From positions 38,132 to 102,131 of the forward strand of contig JANQTJ010000020.1 of the NCBI GenBank assembly GCA_030731745.1: DNA of 64,000 nt, in the 5' to 3' direction. This document shows, piece after piece, positions 55,024 to 63,543 of this stretch. Every line of letters begins with the position of its first letter. Position 1 is the stretch's first letter. Origin of the DNA: Flaviramulus sp. GTDB taxonomy: Bacteria; Bacteroidota; Bacteroidia; Flavobacteriales; Flavobacteriaceae. The notes under the pieces are model-generated. The model worked only from the letters and a program-made list of their open reading frames with translations. It searched no databases and was not told the origin of the DNA. Position numbers and translations under genes: made by a program.

Positions 55024-55267
55024 AATCGTGTCTGTCTGATTTTACTATTTTAATGTACATTAAACCACCTTCTAAGAGTTCAAAAACTTCTTTTATTTCA
55101 GTTGTTAAAATGTTCATCACTTCATCGTAATCCCCATAAACTTGTGTACTTAGTGGATTCTCAAGAACCTTTAAATTTGAAGCTCTTAATTTTTTTATGA
55201 AATGAATAATTAATGGTTCGTAATTATCATGCAAAGGGGTTAGGGTTAATTCAACTGATATTTTCAT
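55007..55267 (-). CDS. YkoF/MTH1187-like thiamine-binding protein
   Basis: 86 residues, single ferredoxin-like domain of the thiamine-binding family: MKISVELTLTPL, FIKKLRASNLKVLENPLSTQVYG and the end SDRHDYEPHF. No signal peptide, so it is cytoplasmic. It probably binds thiamine or its pyrimidine. Encoded directly ahead of the permease with overlapping frames. Confidence 0.88.
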   Translation of the reverse strand: MKISVELTLTPLHDNYEPLIIHFIKKLRASNLKVLENPLSTQVYGDYDEVMNILTTEIKEVFELLEGGLMYIKIVKSDRHDYEPHF

Positions 55268-55270
55268 TTT

Positions 55271-55996
55271 CTATTTTTTTAATTCGTTAAAGAGTGATTC
55301 GTTGTTTTCAAAAGCGTTACCAATTACAACTAAATCTGCTCCAGCGTGATAAGCATTCTCTAAATCCAAAATTGATTTTATCCCACCGCCAATAATCAAA
55401 GGGATTTTAGTTTCAGCTTTAACAGAAGTAATAATTTCTTCACTTATAGGTATAAGAGCGCCGCTTCCCGCTTCTAAATATATCAGTTTCATCCCCAAAA
55501 ACTCTGCTGCTTTTGCAGTATGCACTATCTGTTGTAAGTCATTTCTAGATATTGGTTTGGTTTGTGTTACTTTTTCAACTGCTGTTTTTTGTCCGCTTTC
55601 AATTAAAATGTATCCCGTTGAAATAATCTCTAAATTAGTTTTATTTAATTTTGAAATGGCTTCAACATGCTTTCCTATTAAAAACTCTGCATTACGACCT
55701 GATAGTAATGATAAAAACAATAATGCATTGGCTTCATTCGAAATCTGACTTACATCACCAGGAAATAAAACTATTGGTAGTTGTGTGTGTGTTTTTATTT
55801 CTTTTACTAAAATATCTGTTTTGTGGGCCTCAACAATACTTCCACCTACAAAAATATGTGTAGCAATTGAAGCATTTACCTTTTCAAAAAAGGTTTTTGC
55901 ACGATCGATAGAAAATTTATCAGGATCAATTAAGATAGCTAATAATTTTTCACTTTGTGAAACAGATAGCTTTATGTTTTGATAAATTGTATTCAT
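55271..55996 (-). CDS. Geranylgeranylglyceryl phosphate synthase family (PcrB-like)
   Basis: 241 residues from the ATG at 55996 (MNTIYQNIKL), which overlaps the preceding stop by one base. TIM-barrel prenyltransferase: LLAILIDPDKFS, FVGGSIVEAHKTD, VLFPGDVSQI, LIYLEAGSGA and LIIGGGIKS. Makes the ether bond between glycerol-1-phosphate and a polyprenyl diphosphate; Bacteroidota members are known to be active geranylgeranyl-type enzymes of unclear purpose. Confidence 0.93.
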   Translation of the reverse strand: MNTIYQNIKLSVSQSEKLLAILIDPDKFSIDRAKTFFEKVNASIATHIFVGGSIVEAHKTDILVKEIKTHTQLPIVLFPGDVSQISNEANALLFLSLLSGRNAEFLIGKHVEAISKLNKTNLEIISTGYILIESGQKTAVEKVTQTKPISRNDLQQIVHTAKAAEFLGMKLIYLEAGSGALIPISEEIITSVKAETKIPLIIGGGIKSILDLENAYHAGADLVVIGNAFENNESLFNELKK

Positions 55997-56622
55997 TAAG
56001 CTATAGCATAAGCACAAGTAAAACCTTCAAACTCTAAAAAGTGAATTTTAAAACGATGCTTTTTTTCTTGATAATCAATCCATGCAATAGTTTCTTCATC
56101 TTTAATTTCGAAAGGAATCACTAAAAAATATTTTTTAAAACTCAAACCAGGAGTAGCAAACAATTTATAAAGCGACTCTTTTATACACCAAATAGACGTG
56201 AGTTTTTTAATATAATCTGGCTTATTTTTTTCTAAGTATTCAAATTCATAATCAATAAACTTATGAGCTATTACTGAGATTTTATCACGTTGCTTTTCAA
56301 TATCAATTCCAACTAAAGCATCACTTACAATAACTGCTGAAAAGCTAAACGAATGGGTTATTGAAATTTGTTTGCCATCTTTTAAATGGGGTTTGCCGTT
56401 TTCATCATAAAACAAATCATTATCAGAGTATCCAAATGCTTCTAATAAATGTCTGACACTTAAAAACCCTTTTTGATGTATGTCGCTTTTCATTCCTAAA
56501 ACACGCTCTAAACTCTCTGGTTTTAGCTCAAGACCAGAAATCAAATCTGTGTAAGATTCAGAAATCTTCCAGATTTTAACAGTAGTTTGTGAACTTGGAT
56601 TGATGGTTTTATGAAGTGGCAT
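55996..56622 (-). CDS. 4'-Phosphopantetheinyl transferase
   Basis: 208 residues, Sfp/AcpT-like. Metal and CoA site motifs GIDIEKQRDK (about 110-119) and WCIKESLYKLF (about 153-163). Activates acyl- or peptidyl-carrier proteins by attaching phosphopantetheine. First gene of a minus-strand run continuing through pcrB-like, thiamine-binding, pnuC, NadR-DUF4301 and arfB. Confidence 0.92.
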   Translation of the reverse strand: MPLHKTINPSSQTTVKIWKISESYTDLISGLELKPESLERVLGMKSDIHQKGFLSVRHLLEAFGYSDNDLFYDENGKPHLKDGKQISITHSFSFSAVIVSDALVGIDIEKQRDKISVIAHKFIDYEFEYLEKNKPDYIKKLTSIWCIKESLYKLFATPGLSFKKYFLVIPFEIKDEETIAWIDYQEKKHRFKIHFLEFEGFTCAYAIA

Positions 56623-56645
56623 TTAATATTCTAAAAGTTATTGAT

Positions 56646-56653
56646 TATCTTTG
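56646..56653 (+). promoter_or_regulatory. -7 box of ahcY
   Basis: TATCTTTG, an exact -7 match, followed by GC. Transcription start near 56660 leaves a leader of about 95 bases before the ATG; no known S-adenosylhomocysteine or SAM riboswitch pattern is visible in it. Confidence 0.5.
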
Positions 56654-56754
56654 CATCGCCTAAGGCAAATTAAATATTTTTGAATAGCGAATTTAAGTAT
56701 TTTAAGTGCTAATCACAATGAAGTTTAGTTATTAAAACAAAAAGAAAAATTGAT

Positions 56755-58071
56755 ATGAGTATTAAAACAATTCCTTATGTAGCTAATAAAGTGAAAGATA
56801 TCTCGCTTGCGGCTTGGGGTAGAAAAGAAATTGAATTAGCTGAAGCAGAAATGCCAGGTTTAATGAGTTTACGTGAAGAGTATGGAAACTCTCAACCTTT
56901 AAAAGGTGCTAGAATTGCAGGATGTTTACATATGACCATTCAAACCGCTGTTTTAATTGAAACATTACAAGCTTTAGGCGCAGAAGTTACTTGGAGTTCA
57001 TGTAATATTTTCTCAACACAAGATCAAGCTGCCGCTGCTATTGCTGCTGCAGGAACCTCTGTTTATGCATGGAAAGATATGAATGAAGAAGAGTTTGATT
57101 GGTGTATTGAGCAAACACTTTTCTTTGGCGAAGACAGACAACCACTTAACATGATTCTTGATGATGGTGGCGATTTAACTAATATGGTTTTAGACCGTTA
57201 TCCAGAATTAATTTCAGGTATTAAAGGTTTAAGTGAAGAAACTACTACAGGTGTTCACAGACTTTATGAGCGTGTGAAAAACGGAACGTTGCCAATGCCT
57301 GCTATCAATGTTAATGATTCAGTTACAAAAAGTAAGTTTGATAACAAATACGGTTGTAAAGAAAGTGCTGTAGATGCTGTACGTCGAGCAACAGATATTA
57401 TGTTAGCAGGAAAACGTGTAGTTGTTTGTGGATATGGTGATGTAGGTAAAGGTACCGCTGCCTCTTTTAAAGGTGCTGGAAGTATTGTTACGGTTACCGA
57501 AATTGACCCTATTTGTGCTTTACAAGCTGCAATGGATGGTTTTGAAGTTAAAAAACTAGAAACTGTTGCTTCCACTGCTGATATAGTAATTACTTCAACA
57601 GGAAATAAAGATATCGTACAGTCACATCATTTTGAAGCCTTAAAAGACAAAACTATTGTTTGTAATATTGGACATTTTGATAATGAAATTGATATGGCTT
57701 GGTTGAATAAAAACCATGGTTATACAAAAAACACTATAAAACCTCAAGTAGACAAATATACTGTTAATGGCAAAGACATTATTATACTTGCAGAAGGGCG
57801 TTTAGTTAACCTTGGTTGTGCAACTGGACACCCAAGTTTTGTTATGAGTAACTCGTTTACAAACCAAACTCTTGCGCAAATTGAACTGTGGACTAATGCA
57901 GATGCTTACGAAAACGATGTGTATATGTTACCAAAACATCTTGATGAAAAAGTAGCAAAATTACATTTAGAAAAAATTGGTGTAGAATTAACAGAGCTTC
58001 GTGAAGACCAAGCCAGTTATATTGGTGTTAAACCAGAAGGTCCTTTTAAACCTGAGTATTACAGATATTAA
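56755..58071 (+). CDS. ahcY: Adenosylhomocysteinase
   Basis: 438 residues. Substrate-domain motifs [33 protein letters not shown] and the NAD site [15 protein letters not shown]; the end PFKPEYYRY is the family's hallmark. Splits S-adenosylhomocysteine to homocysteine and adenosine, keeping methylation going. Confidence 0.98.
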   Translation: MSIKTIPYVANKVKDISLAAWGRKEIELAEAEMPGLMSLREEYGNSQPLKGARIAGCLHMTIQTAVLIETLQALGAEVTWSSCNIFSTQDQAAAAIAAAGTSVYAWKDMNEEEFDWCIEQTLFFGEDRQPLNMILDDGGDLTNMVLDRYPELISGIKGLSEETTTGVHRLYERVKNGTLPMPAINVNDSVTKSKFDNKYGCKESAVDAVRRATDIMLAGKRVVVCGYGDVGKGTAASFKGAGSIVTVTEIDPICALQAAMDGFEVKKLETVASTADIVITSTGNKDIVQSHHFEALKDKTIVCNIGHFDNEIDMAWLNKNHGYTKNTIKPQVDKYTVNGKDIIILAEGRLVNLGCATGHPSFVMSNSFTNQTLAQIELWTNADAYENDVYMLPKHLDEKVAKLHLEKIGVELTELREDQASYIGVKPEGPFKPEYYRY

Positions 58072-58073
58072 TA

Positions 58074-58108
58074 CGTCATTGCGAGGAGTTCGCGACGTGG
58101 CAATCTCT
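58074..58108 (+). repeat. REP-like element
   Basis: CGTCATTGCGAGGAG-TTCGCGACGTGGCAATCTC. Imperfect inverted arms: CGTC...GACG and TTGC...GCAA. This sequence class (CATTGCGAGGAGCGAAGCGACGTGGCAATC) is known as a dispersed repeat in many unrelated bacteria. It is GC-rich against its surroundings and starts two bases after the ahcY stop. Confidence 0.75.
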
Positions 58109-58127
58109 TAATAATTAGTAAAAATAC

Positions 58128-58155
58128 AAATCCTAAGCAGCAATGTTTAGGATTT
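58128..58155 (+). terminator. Terminator of ahcY
   Basis: Arms AAATCCTAA and TTAGGATTT with a 10-base loop, followed by TTTTTA. Located downstream of the REP-like element, so that element is transcribed with ahcY. Confidence 0.85.
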
Positions 58156-58163
58156 TTTTATTT

Positions 58164-58246
58164 GGGCGTTACCACAAGGGTCGGGCTTTCACTACTCAAT
58201 CCCTCCTACGTCGGGGATTTCAAACATGCCGTTCAATCCCTAACGC
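58164..58246 (+). repeat. Structured dispersed repeat (three-stem element)
   Basis: A GC-rich 83-base island. Outer stem GCGTTA (58166-58171) with TAACGC (58241-58246); a small hairpin ACC-ACAA-GGGT; and an internal hairpin AATCCC (58199-58204) with GGGATT (58214-58219). CGGGCTTTC is a fixed block between. The pattern GGGCGTTACC...GGGTCGGGCTTTC...CAATCCCTAACGC is one I recognise as recurrent in flavobacterial intergenic regions. A decayed relative is at 14398-14485. Confidence 0.72.
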
Positions 58247-58261
58247 AAAAAAGGAATTAAA

Positions 58262-58534
58262 TCATTCATCCACCAAGTCCTCTTCAAAATACCACCACAA
58301 ACTGGAATCGATTGATTGTTTCATTTTAGCAATATCCACATCATCTTTTAAAAATATAGTAAGATTTTCAGTAGATTCAGTTTGCTCAATGCTTTCTCTA
58401 ATTTCAATAGATTCAATTTCTTTAAAATGTTCTAAATGCTTTTTAAGTCTGGAGTCAAGCGACTCATCACTTAAAAAAATTTTAATAGTAGGCTGTGAAG
58501 GGGAATTTCTGATTTCTGATCTAAACGGAAGCAT
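58262..58534 (-). CDS. Small acidic hypothetical protein
   Basis: 90 residues (MLPFRSEIRN), charged and rich in E, D, K and S, without signal peptide or membrane segment. IKIFLSDESLDSRLKKHLEHF, ENLTIFLKDDVDIAKMKQ and the end SLWWYFEEDL look like a small folded alpha/beta domain. It is preferred to the overlapping plus-strand frame because that frame would run through the repeat and has a basic, low-quality composition. No family recognised. Confidence 0.6.
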   Translation of the reverse strand: MLPFRSEIRNSPSQPTIKIFLSDESLDSRLKKHLEHFKEIESIEIRESIEQTESTENLTIFLKDDVDIAKMKQSIDSSLWWYFEEDLVDE

Positions 58535-58630
58535 ACAACTATAATTTTAAGTAAAACATTCTAATTATTGTAAACACAATTCCTTAAAGTTAAGCATTTT
58601 ATTAATACCTTTTACATTCAAATTATAGCA

Positions 58631-59104
58631 ATGAGCAATAAACGTATTGAAGTTTTAAAACAACTTTTATCTGAAATTGAAGCTAATATTCCATTTAAGG
58701 ATAAAGAAAATCATTCAATTTCAAAATCTACAGTGGGCTGGCAACTAGACCATACTTTAAAAGTTTTCATAAAAGTTAGCGAATGGACTGCAAATTCAAA
58801 TCCTGAAGACTACAAGTGGAATTTTAATTTTATGCGTTTGGTTATGTTTCCTCTATGCTACATACCAAGAGGAAAAGGTAAAGCTCCAAAACATGTTTTG
58901 CCACCAGAAATAATTACTTTAGAAGACTTAAATAATCAGGTAGAAACTGCAAAAAACCACATTAGAATTTTAAATAATTTACCTGATGGTGTTTATTTTA
59001 AACATTTCCTTTTTGGGATGCTGACAAAAAAACAAACACTTCGTTTTATAGAAATGCATACCAAGCATCATTTAAAAATTATAAGAGATATTTTGAAGAA
59101 ATAA
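58631..59104 (+). CDS. DUF1569 (DinB-like) protein
   Basis: 157 residues, helical. WQLDHTLKVF, FNFMRLVMFPLCYIPRGKGKAPK and a C-terminal FIEMHTKHHLKII histidine motif fit DUF1569, a relative of the DinB four-helix metal-binding fold. Function unknown; possibly a metal-dependent transferase or hydrolase. Confidence 0.85.
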   Translation: MSNKRIEVLKQLLSEIEANIPFKDKENHSISKSTVGWQLDHTLKVFIKVSEWTANSNPEDYKWNFNFMRLVMFPLCYIPRGKGKAPKHVLPPEIITLEDLNNQVETAKNHIRILNNLPDGVYFKHFLFGMLTKKQTLRFIEMHTKHHLKIIRDILKK

Positions 59105-59107
59105 AAA

Positions 59108-59131
59108 ACCCTTTCTGTTTCCAGAAAGGGT
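59108..59131 (-). terminator. Terminator of the phytase gene
   Basis: Arms ACCCTTTCTG and CAGAAAGGGT with a four-base loop; the T run is on the minus strand. The sequence is almost the same as the terminator at 63192-63219. Confidence 0.85.
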
Positions 59132-59153
59132 ACAAAAATTTAAACTAAAAGAT

Positions 59154-60161
59154 TTATTCTAATAATTTAAGCTTCGCTAAATCATGAAAAAAGAAATTCA
59201 TTTCATCATTCATTGAAACAAATAATCCGTTTGGAAACTTATTACCTAAAGACTCTGTTGTAACATCACACCCATCAGTTTCAAGTGTTCCTAAATTAAG
59301 TTCTTTAATAAAAGTATTCGTTTTTAAATCGAAAATATTAAAAGTGCCGGCTTGTTGATTGGACACTATTAAAAACGATTTATTTGGGTAGTGTGCAATG
59401 GCAATCCCTTCTATATCTGATTTAAAATATTCTCCACCAAAACATGAAATTTCTTCATCTCCTTTTGAAGGTTCTGCATAATATTTTCTGATACAATGCC
59501 CCTCATCTGAATAATAAACAATACCGTTTTTATCATCAACGGCAATGGCTTCGATTTCTTTCTTTGCACTAAACTGACCAAACTTTCTTGTTAATTTAGA
59601 ATATACTCCTAAACTATCTGAAACCAATTCGTACTGATACAAATACCCTTCTATTGGCCCCGTTTTTCTACCAACAATAGCATAAACACGTTTTGTTATT
59701 GGCGATTTATACAACCCAATTCCCATTGGTAAATTAGCTCCTTCTTCAGTAACGTCTTCAAAAACTTTAAACCCGCCATTATCAAGTGGTTTCATATCGG
59801 GTACTGAAAACAAACGTATTTGTTGTCTTTCCCTTTCGGTAAAAGCAATAATATCAACTTTAGTAGAATCGTTAAGCTGAAAACCATATTCTAAATCAAT
59901 ATTGTTAGGGCGTTTTAAACCTTTTATCGTTTTCTCTTTAATAATTTTTCCGTCTAAATTAAAGGCATAAATAGCACCTTCTGTTTCTTTATCTGTTCCA
60001 AAAACAATACTTTTTGAAGCATCGTTTGGGTTTATCCAAATAGCAGGATCGTCGGTATCATGTAAAGTCTTTTCTGTGACGATGCTTGGCTCAATCACTG
60101 GCAACTTTTTCCCACATGATAATAATAACAGTCCAACTATAAAGTATATGTATTTATTCAT
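59154..60161 (-). CDS. Beta-propeller phytase lipoprotein
   Basis: 335 residues. Lipobox LLLLSCG (cysteine about 16). Beta-propeller phytase signatures HDTDDPAIWINPNDASKS (about 34-51), GTDKETEGAIYAF, KRPNNIDLEYGF, GLYKSPITKR and YYSDEGHCIRKY. It removes phosphate from inositol hexakisphosphate at the cell surface with calcium. It follows the TonB-dependent receptor gene by 11 bases, so both are in one operon. Confidence 0.93.
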   Translation of the reverse strand: MNKYIYFIVGLLLLSCGKKLPVIEPSIVTEKTLHDTDDPAIWINPNDASKSIVFGTDKETEGAIYAFNLDGKIIKEKTIKGLKRPNNIDLEYGFQLNDSTKVDIIAFTERERQQIRLFSVPDMKPLDNGGFKVFEDVTEEGANLPMGIGLYKSPITKRVYAIVGRKTGPIEGYLYQYELVSDSLGVYSKLTRKFGQFSAKKEIEAIAVDDKNGIVYYSDEGHCIRKYYAEPSKGDEEISCFGGEYFKSDIEGIAIAHYPNKSFLIVSNQQAGTFNIFDLKTNTFIKELNLGTLETDGCDVTTESLGNKFPNGLFVSMNDEMNFFFHDLAKLKLLE

Positions 60162-60172
60162 TTAAAATAGTT

Positions 60173-63019
60173 TTAATTTTTTCTTTTGAATAAATCATAC
60201 TTTAAACCAAAAGTAATACGTCTGCCATAAAATTCAACTTGCTGAGTTCTTTGTTTTACACCTTGGAAATAACGTAATGGTTGGTCTGTAATATTATTTA
60301 AATCGAAATAAACACGTAGCACATTGCTTAACGCATAAGACGCATTAAAATCTAAAAAGAATTGTTCATCATAATATCTATCTTCAAAAGCATTTCCGCC
60401 TATTTCATCTATGTAAGCATCACTGAAATTGGCAGATAAACGTAAGTTTAGTTTTTTGCCTCCATAAGCTAAAGACCCATTAAACATGTGCGGTGCAGTA
60501 CCTGGTAAATCTAAATCTGTACGCACATCACCATCTTCATTTCTAATACCATCAGCACTTGATGATAAATAGGTGTAATTTAAAAACACACTAAAGTTTT
60601 TAGCAAAACCTGGTAAAAAATCTAACTGACGTTGGAAAGACAACTCAGCTCCAAAAATAGTGGCATCATCACCGTTTTGTGGTTGAAAAGCATCAAAACC
60701 AGTAGTTGGGTCTTGAAACTGAAATGTATAAATAAAGTCTTTAATATTTTTATTAAAAACACCAGCTGAAATAATACCAACACTTTTAAAATAATGTTCT
60801 GCCATTAAATCAAAATTCATAGATTTAGTAGCACTTAATTCAGGGTTACCAAAGCTTACCTCTTCATCTTCATTTGCTACATTTCTAAAAGGCACCAAAT
60901 CAATATAGTTTGGTCTTGCCAATGTATTTGTCCAAGCAAAACGTAACACAGTATTGTCATTAAAATTATATTTAAAATGAACTCCGGGTAAAATATTAAT
61001 ATAAGAGTTGTCATCGTTTACTTCTCCAGAGGCATCAGCATCAAAATCGCCATTATCATCAAAAACTACTAAATTTCCTGTTGTTTCTATTTCTGTATTT
61101 TCAATACGAATACCAGCAAGTACTGATAATTTATCAGATATTTGTTGATTTATCATAGCGTAACCTGCATAAACATTTTCTTTTACAAGGTAATTTCCTG
61201 ATAAAAATTCTTCAACTAATGATTCATTTTCAAATTGAGATTCGTTAAACAAATCTAAACTTCCTAAATATTCAGGATCTACATAAGCACCAGCGACATA
61301 TTTACTGCCTGCTAAATAATTATCATCCGTTTTATCAACTAATGGTAAATTAATCATGCTATCAAAAAAGCTATTTGTAGGTTCAAATTCAAAAAAGTTA
61401 TTATCTCTATCTTTTTCTTTGAATCTTAAACGACCTCCAAATTTTAGAAACCCTTCTCTCTCGTTTATTAAGCTTAAAGGCAGTTTAAAGTTCGTAAAGA
61501 AGTTAAAATCTTTTTCTTCGGTGAATCCATTTTCTTCAGTTATTCCATTGAGTGAATAACGACTCAATAATACATCGCTTGAATTTGCTGGGATAATTAG
61601 CGGAAATCTTTCATTTTCAAAATCAGTAGTAAAAGGAATAGGGTCGCCACCAGCAGTTTCTTCTAATTCATACTCTATGTATCGCTCATTCAAACGCTCC
61701 TCAGAGGCACTTGCGTAAGAGGCTAACCAATCAAACTGAAGCCCTCCAATTAAATGCTCGCCACCTAAACTATAGTTTTGCATACGCTGATCCTCCAAAC
61801 GTGTATTTTGATTTCTATTATTATCAATTCCCCCTTTAGTTTCTCTCCTAATTTCACCTTGATAACCCATAATATTCTCTGTACCATCCTCAAAAATTGG
61901 TTCGATTGAACGGTAACGGACTCTAAAACGGTTTTCACGATCGTCCCTCCAGTTATACATCGTTTTTAGAAACACCTTATTATTAGGGTTAAACGAATAA
62001 TCTAAATTAGCCGAAAAACTGCGTCTTATACGTTGTACTAAATAGGTTCTGATATCAGATTCCTCTACAAAAGGATTTACATCAATATCATCTCCAGAAA
62101 TAGGACTTTCAGCTTCGTTTACCCATTCAGCTTCTACATTATCAGATCCAAAATCAGTGTCATTTATAGAAGCGCCAATCATCCAACCAAACTTGTTGTT
62201 TTTGGTGCGATCTCCCATTAAAAAAGATCCATTTACAATACGTTTATCCGTAATTAAGTTAACACCTGAACCTAAGGTTGTAGATACCCTAAAACCATCT
62301 GGTGATGTTCTTGTAACCAAGTTTACTGAGCCGCCCAAAGCATCGGCATCCATATCTGGTGTTACTGCTTTATTTACCTCGATAAGTTGAATCATATCTG
62401 CTGGAATTAAATCCATTTGTACGTTTCTGTTATCGCCTTCAGCAGATGGAATTCTACTTCCATTTAATGTTACCGAGTTTAACTGTGGTGCCAAACCACG
62501 AACGATAATATTTCGTGCCTCACCTTGGTCTACCTGCATGGTAATTCCAGGAATACGTTTTATAGCATCACCAATATTGGCATCTGGAAATTTACCTATC
62601 TGATCTGTAGATACTACATTAGTAATGTTTTGCTTATTCTTTTGTGCATTTAAAGCTTTTGCTTGTCCGCTATTGTACCCGTTAATAACAACACCGTCTA
62701 ATTCTAAAGCTTCTGGTAAAATAATTATGGTTACAGTAATTGTCTTATCCGCTGCAACAACAACTTCTTTTTGAGTGGCTGCATAACCTAAATAATTAAC
62801 TGTTAAGGTTTGATTACCTGTTGGCACATCAACAAATAAAAAGTTACCGTCTGCATCTGAAATGGCTCCTTTATTTAAAGACTCGATTATAATATTACTA
62901 AAAGGTACTTTAAGTCCGTTGTCATCTATTACAACACCTTGAATATTACCTTCTTGTGAAAGCCCTAAAAGGGAAATAAGCAATGTAAATATTGCTGTAA
63001 ATACGTAATTTTTCTTCAT
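60173..63019 (-). CDS. TonB-dependent receptor with carboxypeptidase-like domain
   Basis: 948 residues. Signal peptide 1-20 (ending LLGLSQ), a carboxypeptidase D-like regulatory domain (about 25-105), plug (about 120-235: FPDANIGDAIKRIPGITMQ, NIIVRGLAPQLNSVTLNG, MDADALGGSVNLVTR) and a long barrel ending FGLKYDLFKRKN. The closest described relatives are the IroN/FecA-like receptors of Bacteroidota paired with surface enzymes. Pairing with a phytase suggests import of phytate products or phosphate-linked ligands. Confidence 0.92.
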   Translation of the reverse strand: MKKNYVFTAIFTLLISLLGLSQEGNIQGVVIDDNGLKVPFSNIIIESLNKGAISDADGNFLFVDVPTGNQTLTVNYLGYAATQKEVVVAADKTITVTIIILPEALELDGVVINGYNSGQAKALNAQKNKQNITNVVSTDQIGKFPDANIGDAIKRIPGITMQVDQGEARNIIVRGLAPQLNSVTLNGSRIPSAEGDNRNVQMDLIPADMIQLIEVNKAVTPDMDADALGGSVNLVTRTSPDGFRVSTTLGSGVNLITDKRIVNGSFLMGDRTKNNKFGWMIGASINDTDFGSDNVEAEWVNEAESPISGDDIDVNPFVEESDIRTYLVQRIRRSFSANLDYSFNPNNKVFLKTMYNWRDDRENRFRVRYRSIEPIFEDGTENIMGYQGEIRRETKGGIDNNRNQNTRLEDQRMQNYSLGGEHLIGGLQFDWLASYASASEERLNERYIEYELEETAGGDPIPFTTDFENERFPLIIPANSSDVLLSRYSLNGITEENGFTEEKDFNFFTNFKLPLSLINEREGFLKFGGRLRFKEKDRDNNFFEFEPTNSFFDSMINLPLVDKTDDNYLAGSKYVAGAYVDPEYLGSLDLFNESQFENESLVEEFLSGNYLVKENVYAGYAMINQQISDKLSVLAGIRIENTEIETTGNLVVFDDNGDFDADASGEVNDDNSYINILPGVHFKYNFNDNTVLRFAWTNTLARPNYIDLVPFRNVANEDEEVSFGNPELSATKSMNFDLMAEHYFKSVGIISAGVFNKNIKDFIYTFQFQDPTTGFDAFQPQNGDDATIFGAELSFQRQLDFLPGFAKNFSVFLNYTYLSSSADGIRNEDGDVRTDLDLPGTAPHMFNGSLAYGGKKLNLRLSANFSDAYIDEIGGNAFEDRYYDEQFFLDFNASYALSNVLRVYFDLNNITDQPLRYFQGVKQRTQQVEFYGRRITFGLKYDLFKRKN

Positions 63020-63097
63020 GATTTTTATTGGTTAATTAATACACCTAATTAACAAAAATGAAGACTCAAGTAGTTTAAGTATTTTTTAAATTAACGT

Positions 63098-63150
63098 TAT
63101 CTGTGAATAATAAAATACATCTATTTCATATTTAATTAACATTAAATAAA
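63098..63150. other. AT-rich upstream region of the TonB receptor, no clear motif
   Basis: The 225-base gap 63020-63244 holds short inverted runs such as TTAATTAA and a terminator at its far end, but no recognisable riboswitch or exact -7/-33 pair upstream of the receptor. Confidence 0.3.
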
Positions 63151-63191
63151 AGTTTACAAAATATGTGATTTTGGAAATTTTGGAAATAAAA

Positions 63192-63219
63192 AAACCCTTT
63201 CTGTTTCCAAAAAGGGTTT
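63192..63219 (-). terminator. Terminator of rpmA
   Basis: Arms AAACCCTTT and AAAGGGTTT with a 10-base loop; T run on the minus strand. 26 bases beyond the rpmA stop. Confidence 0.85.
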
Positions 63220-63244
63220 AATAATATCTTAAGAAAACTGTTTA

Positions 63245-63505
63245 CTAAACCTCGAAAGGCTCAATAGAAACATAAGACTTGTTGTCTTTTTTCTTAGTAA
63301 ATTTCACAACACCATCAACTTGTGCGTGTAAAGTATGATCTTTAGAAGAATAAACATTCTCACCAGGGTGATGTGTATTTCCTCTTTGTCTTACGATAAT
63401 GTTTCCAGCAATAGCAGCTTGTCCTCCAAAAATCTTAACACCTAGACGTTTCGATTCTGATTCTCTACCATTCTTAGAACTACCTACTCCTTTTTTATGA
63501 GCCAT
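63245..63505 (-). CDS. rpmA: Ribosomal protein L27
   Basis: 86 residues. [22 protein letters not shown] and [18 protein letters not shown] are diagnostic of L27, which reaches the peptidyl-transferase centre through its N-terminus. Second gene of the standard rplU-rpmA operon. Confidence 0.98.
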   Translation of the reverse strand: MAHKKGVGSSKNGRESESKRLGVKIFGGQAAIAGNIIVRQRGNTHHPGENVYSSKDHTLHAQVDGVVKFTKKKDNKSYVSIEPFEV

Positions 63506-63543
63506 TGTCTTAAGTTTTTATATTGTTAAACTTAACGGTAAGC

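Noticed and set aside
56654..56754. Possible SAH or SAM riboswitch in the ahcY leader
   Set aside because: The leader is AT-rich and shows none of the conserved blocks of known SAH or SAM classes; only a GCC-TAA-GGC mini-hairpin.
58164..58246. tRNA-like or tmRNA-like structure
   Set aside because: No acceptor stem with CCA, anticodon arm or T-loop TTC sequence; fits the dispersed element better.
58143..58544. 133-residue open frame on the plus strand after ahcY
   Set aside because: Its first third translates the structured repeat and terminator, composition is poor, and it lies antisense to a more protein-like minus-strand gene.
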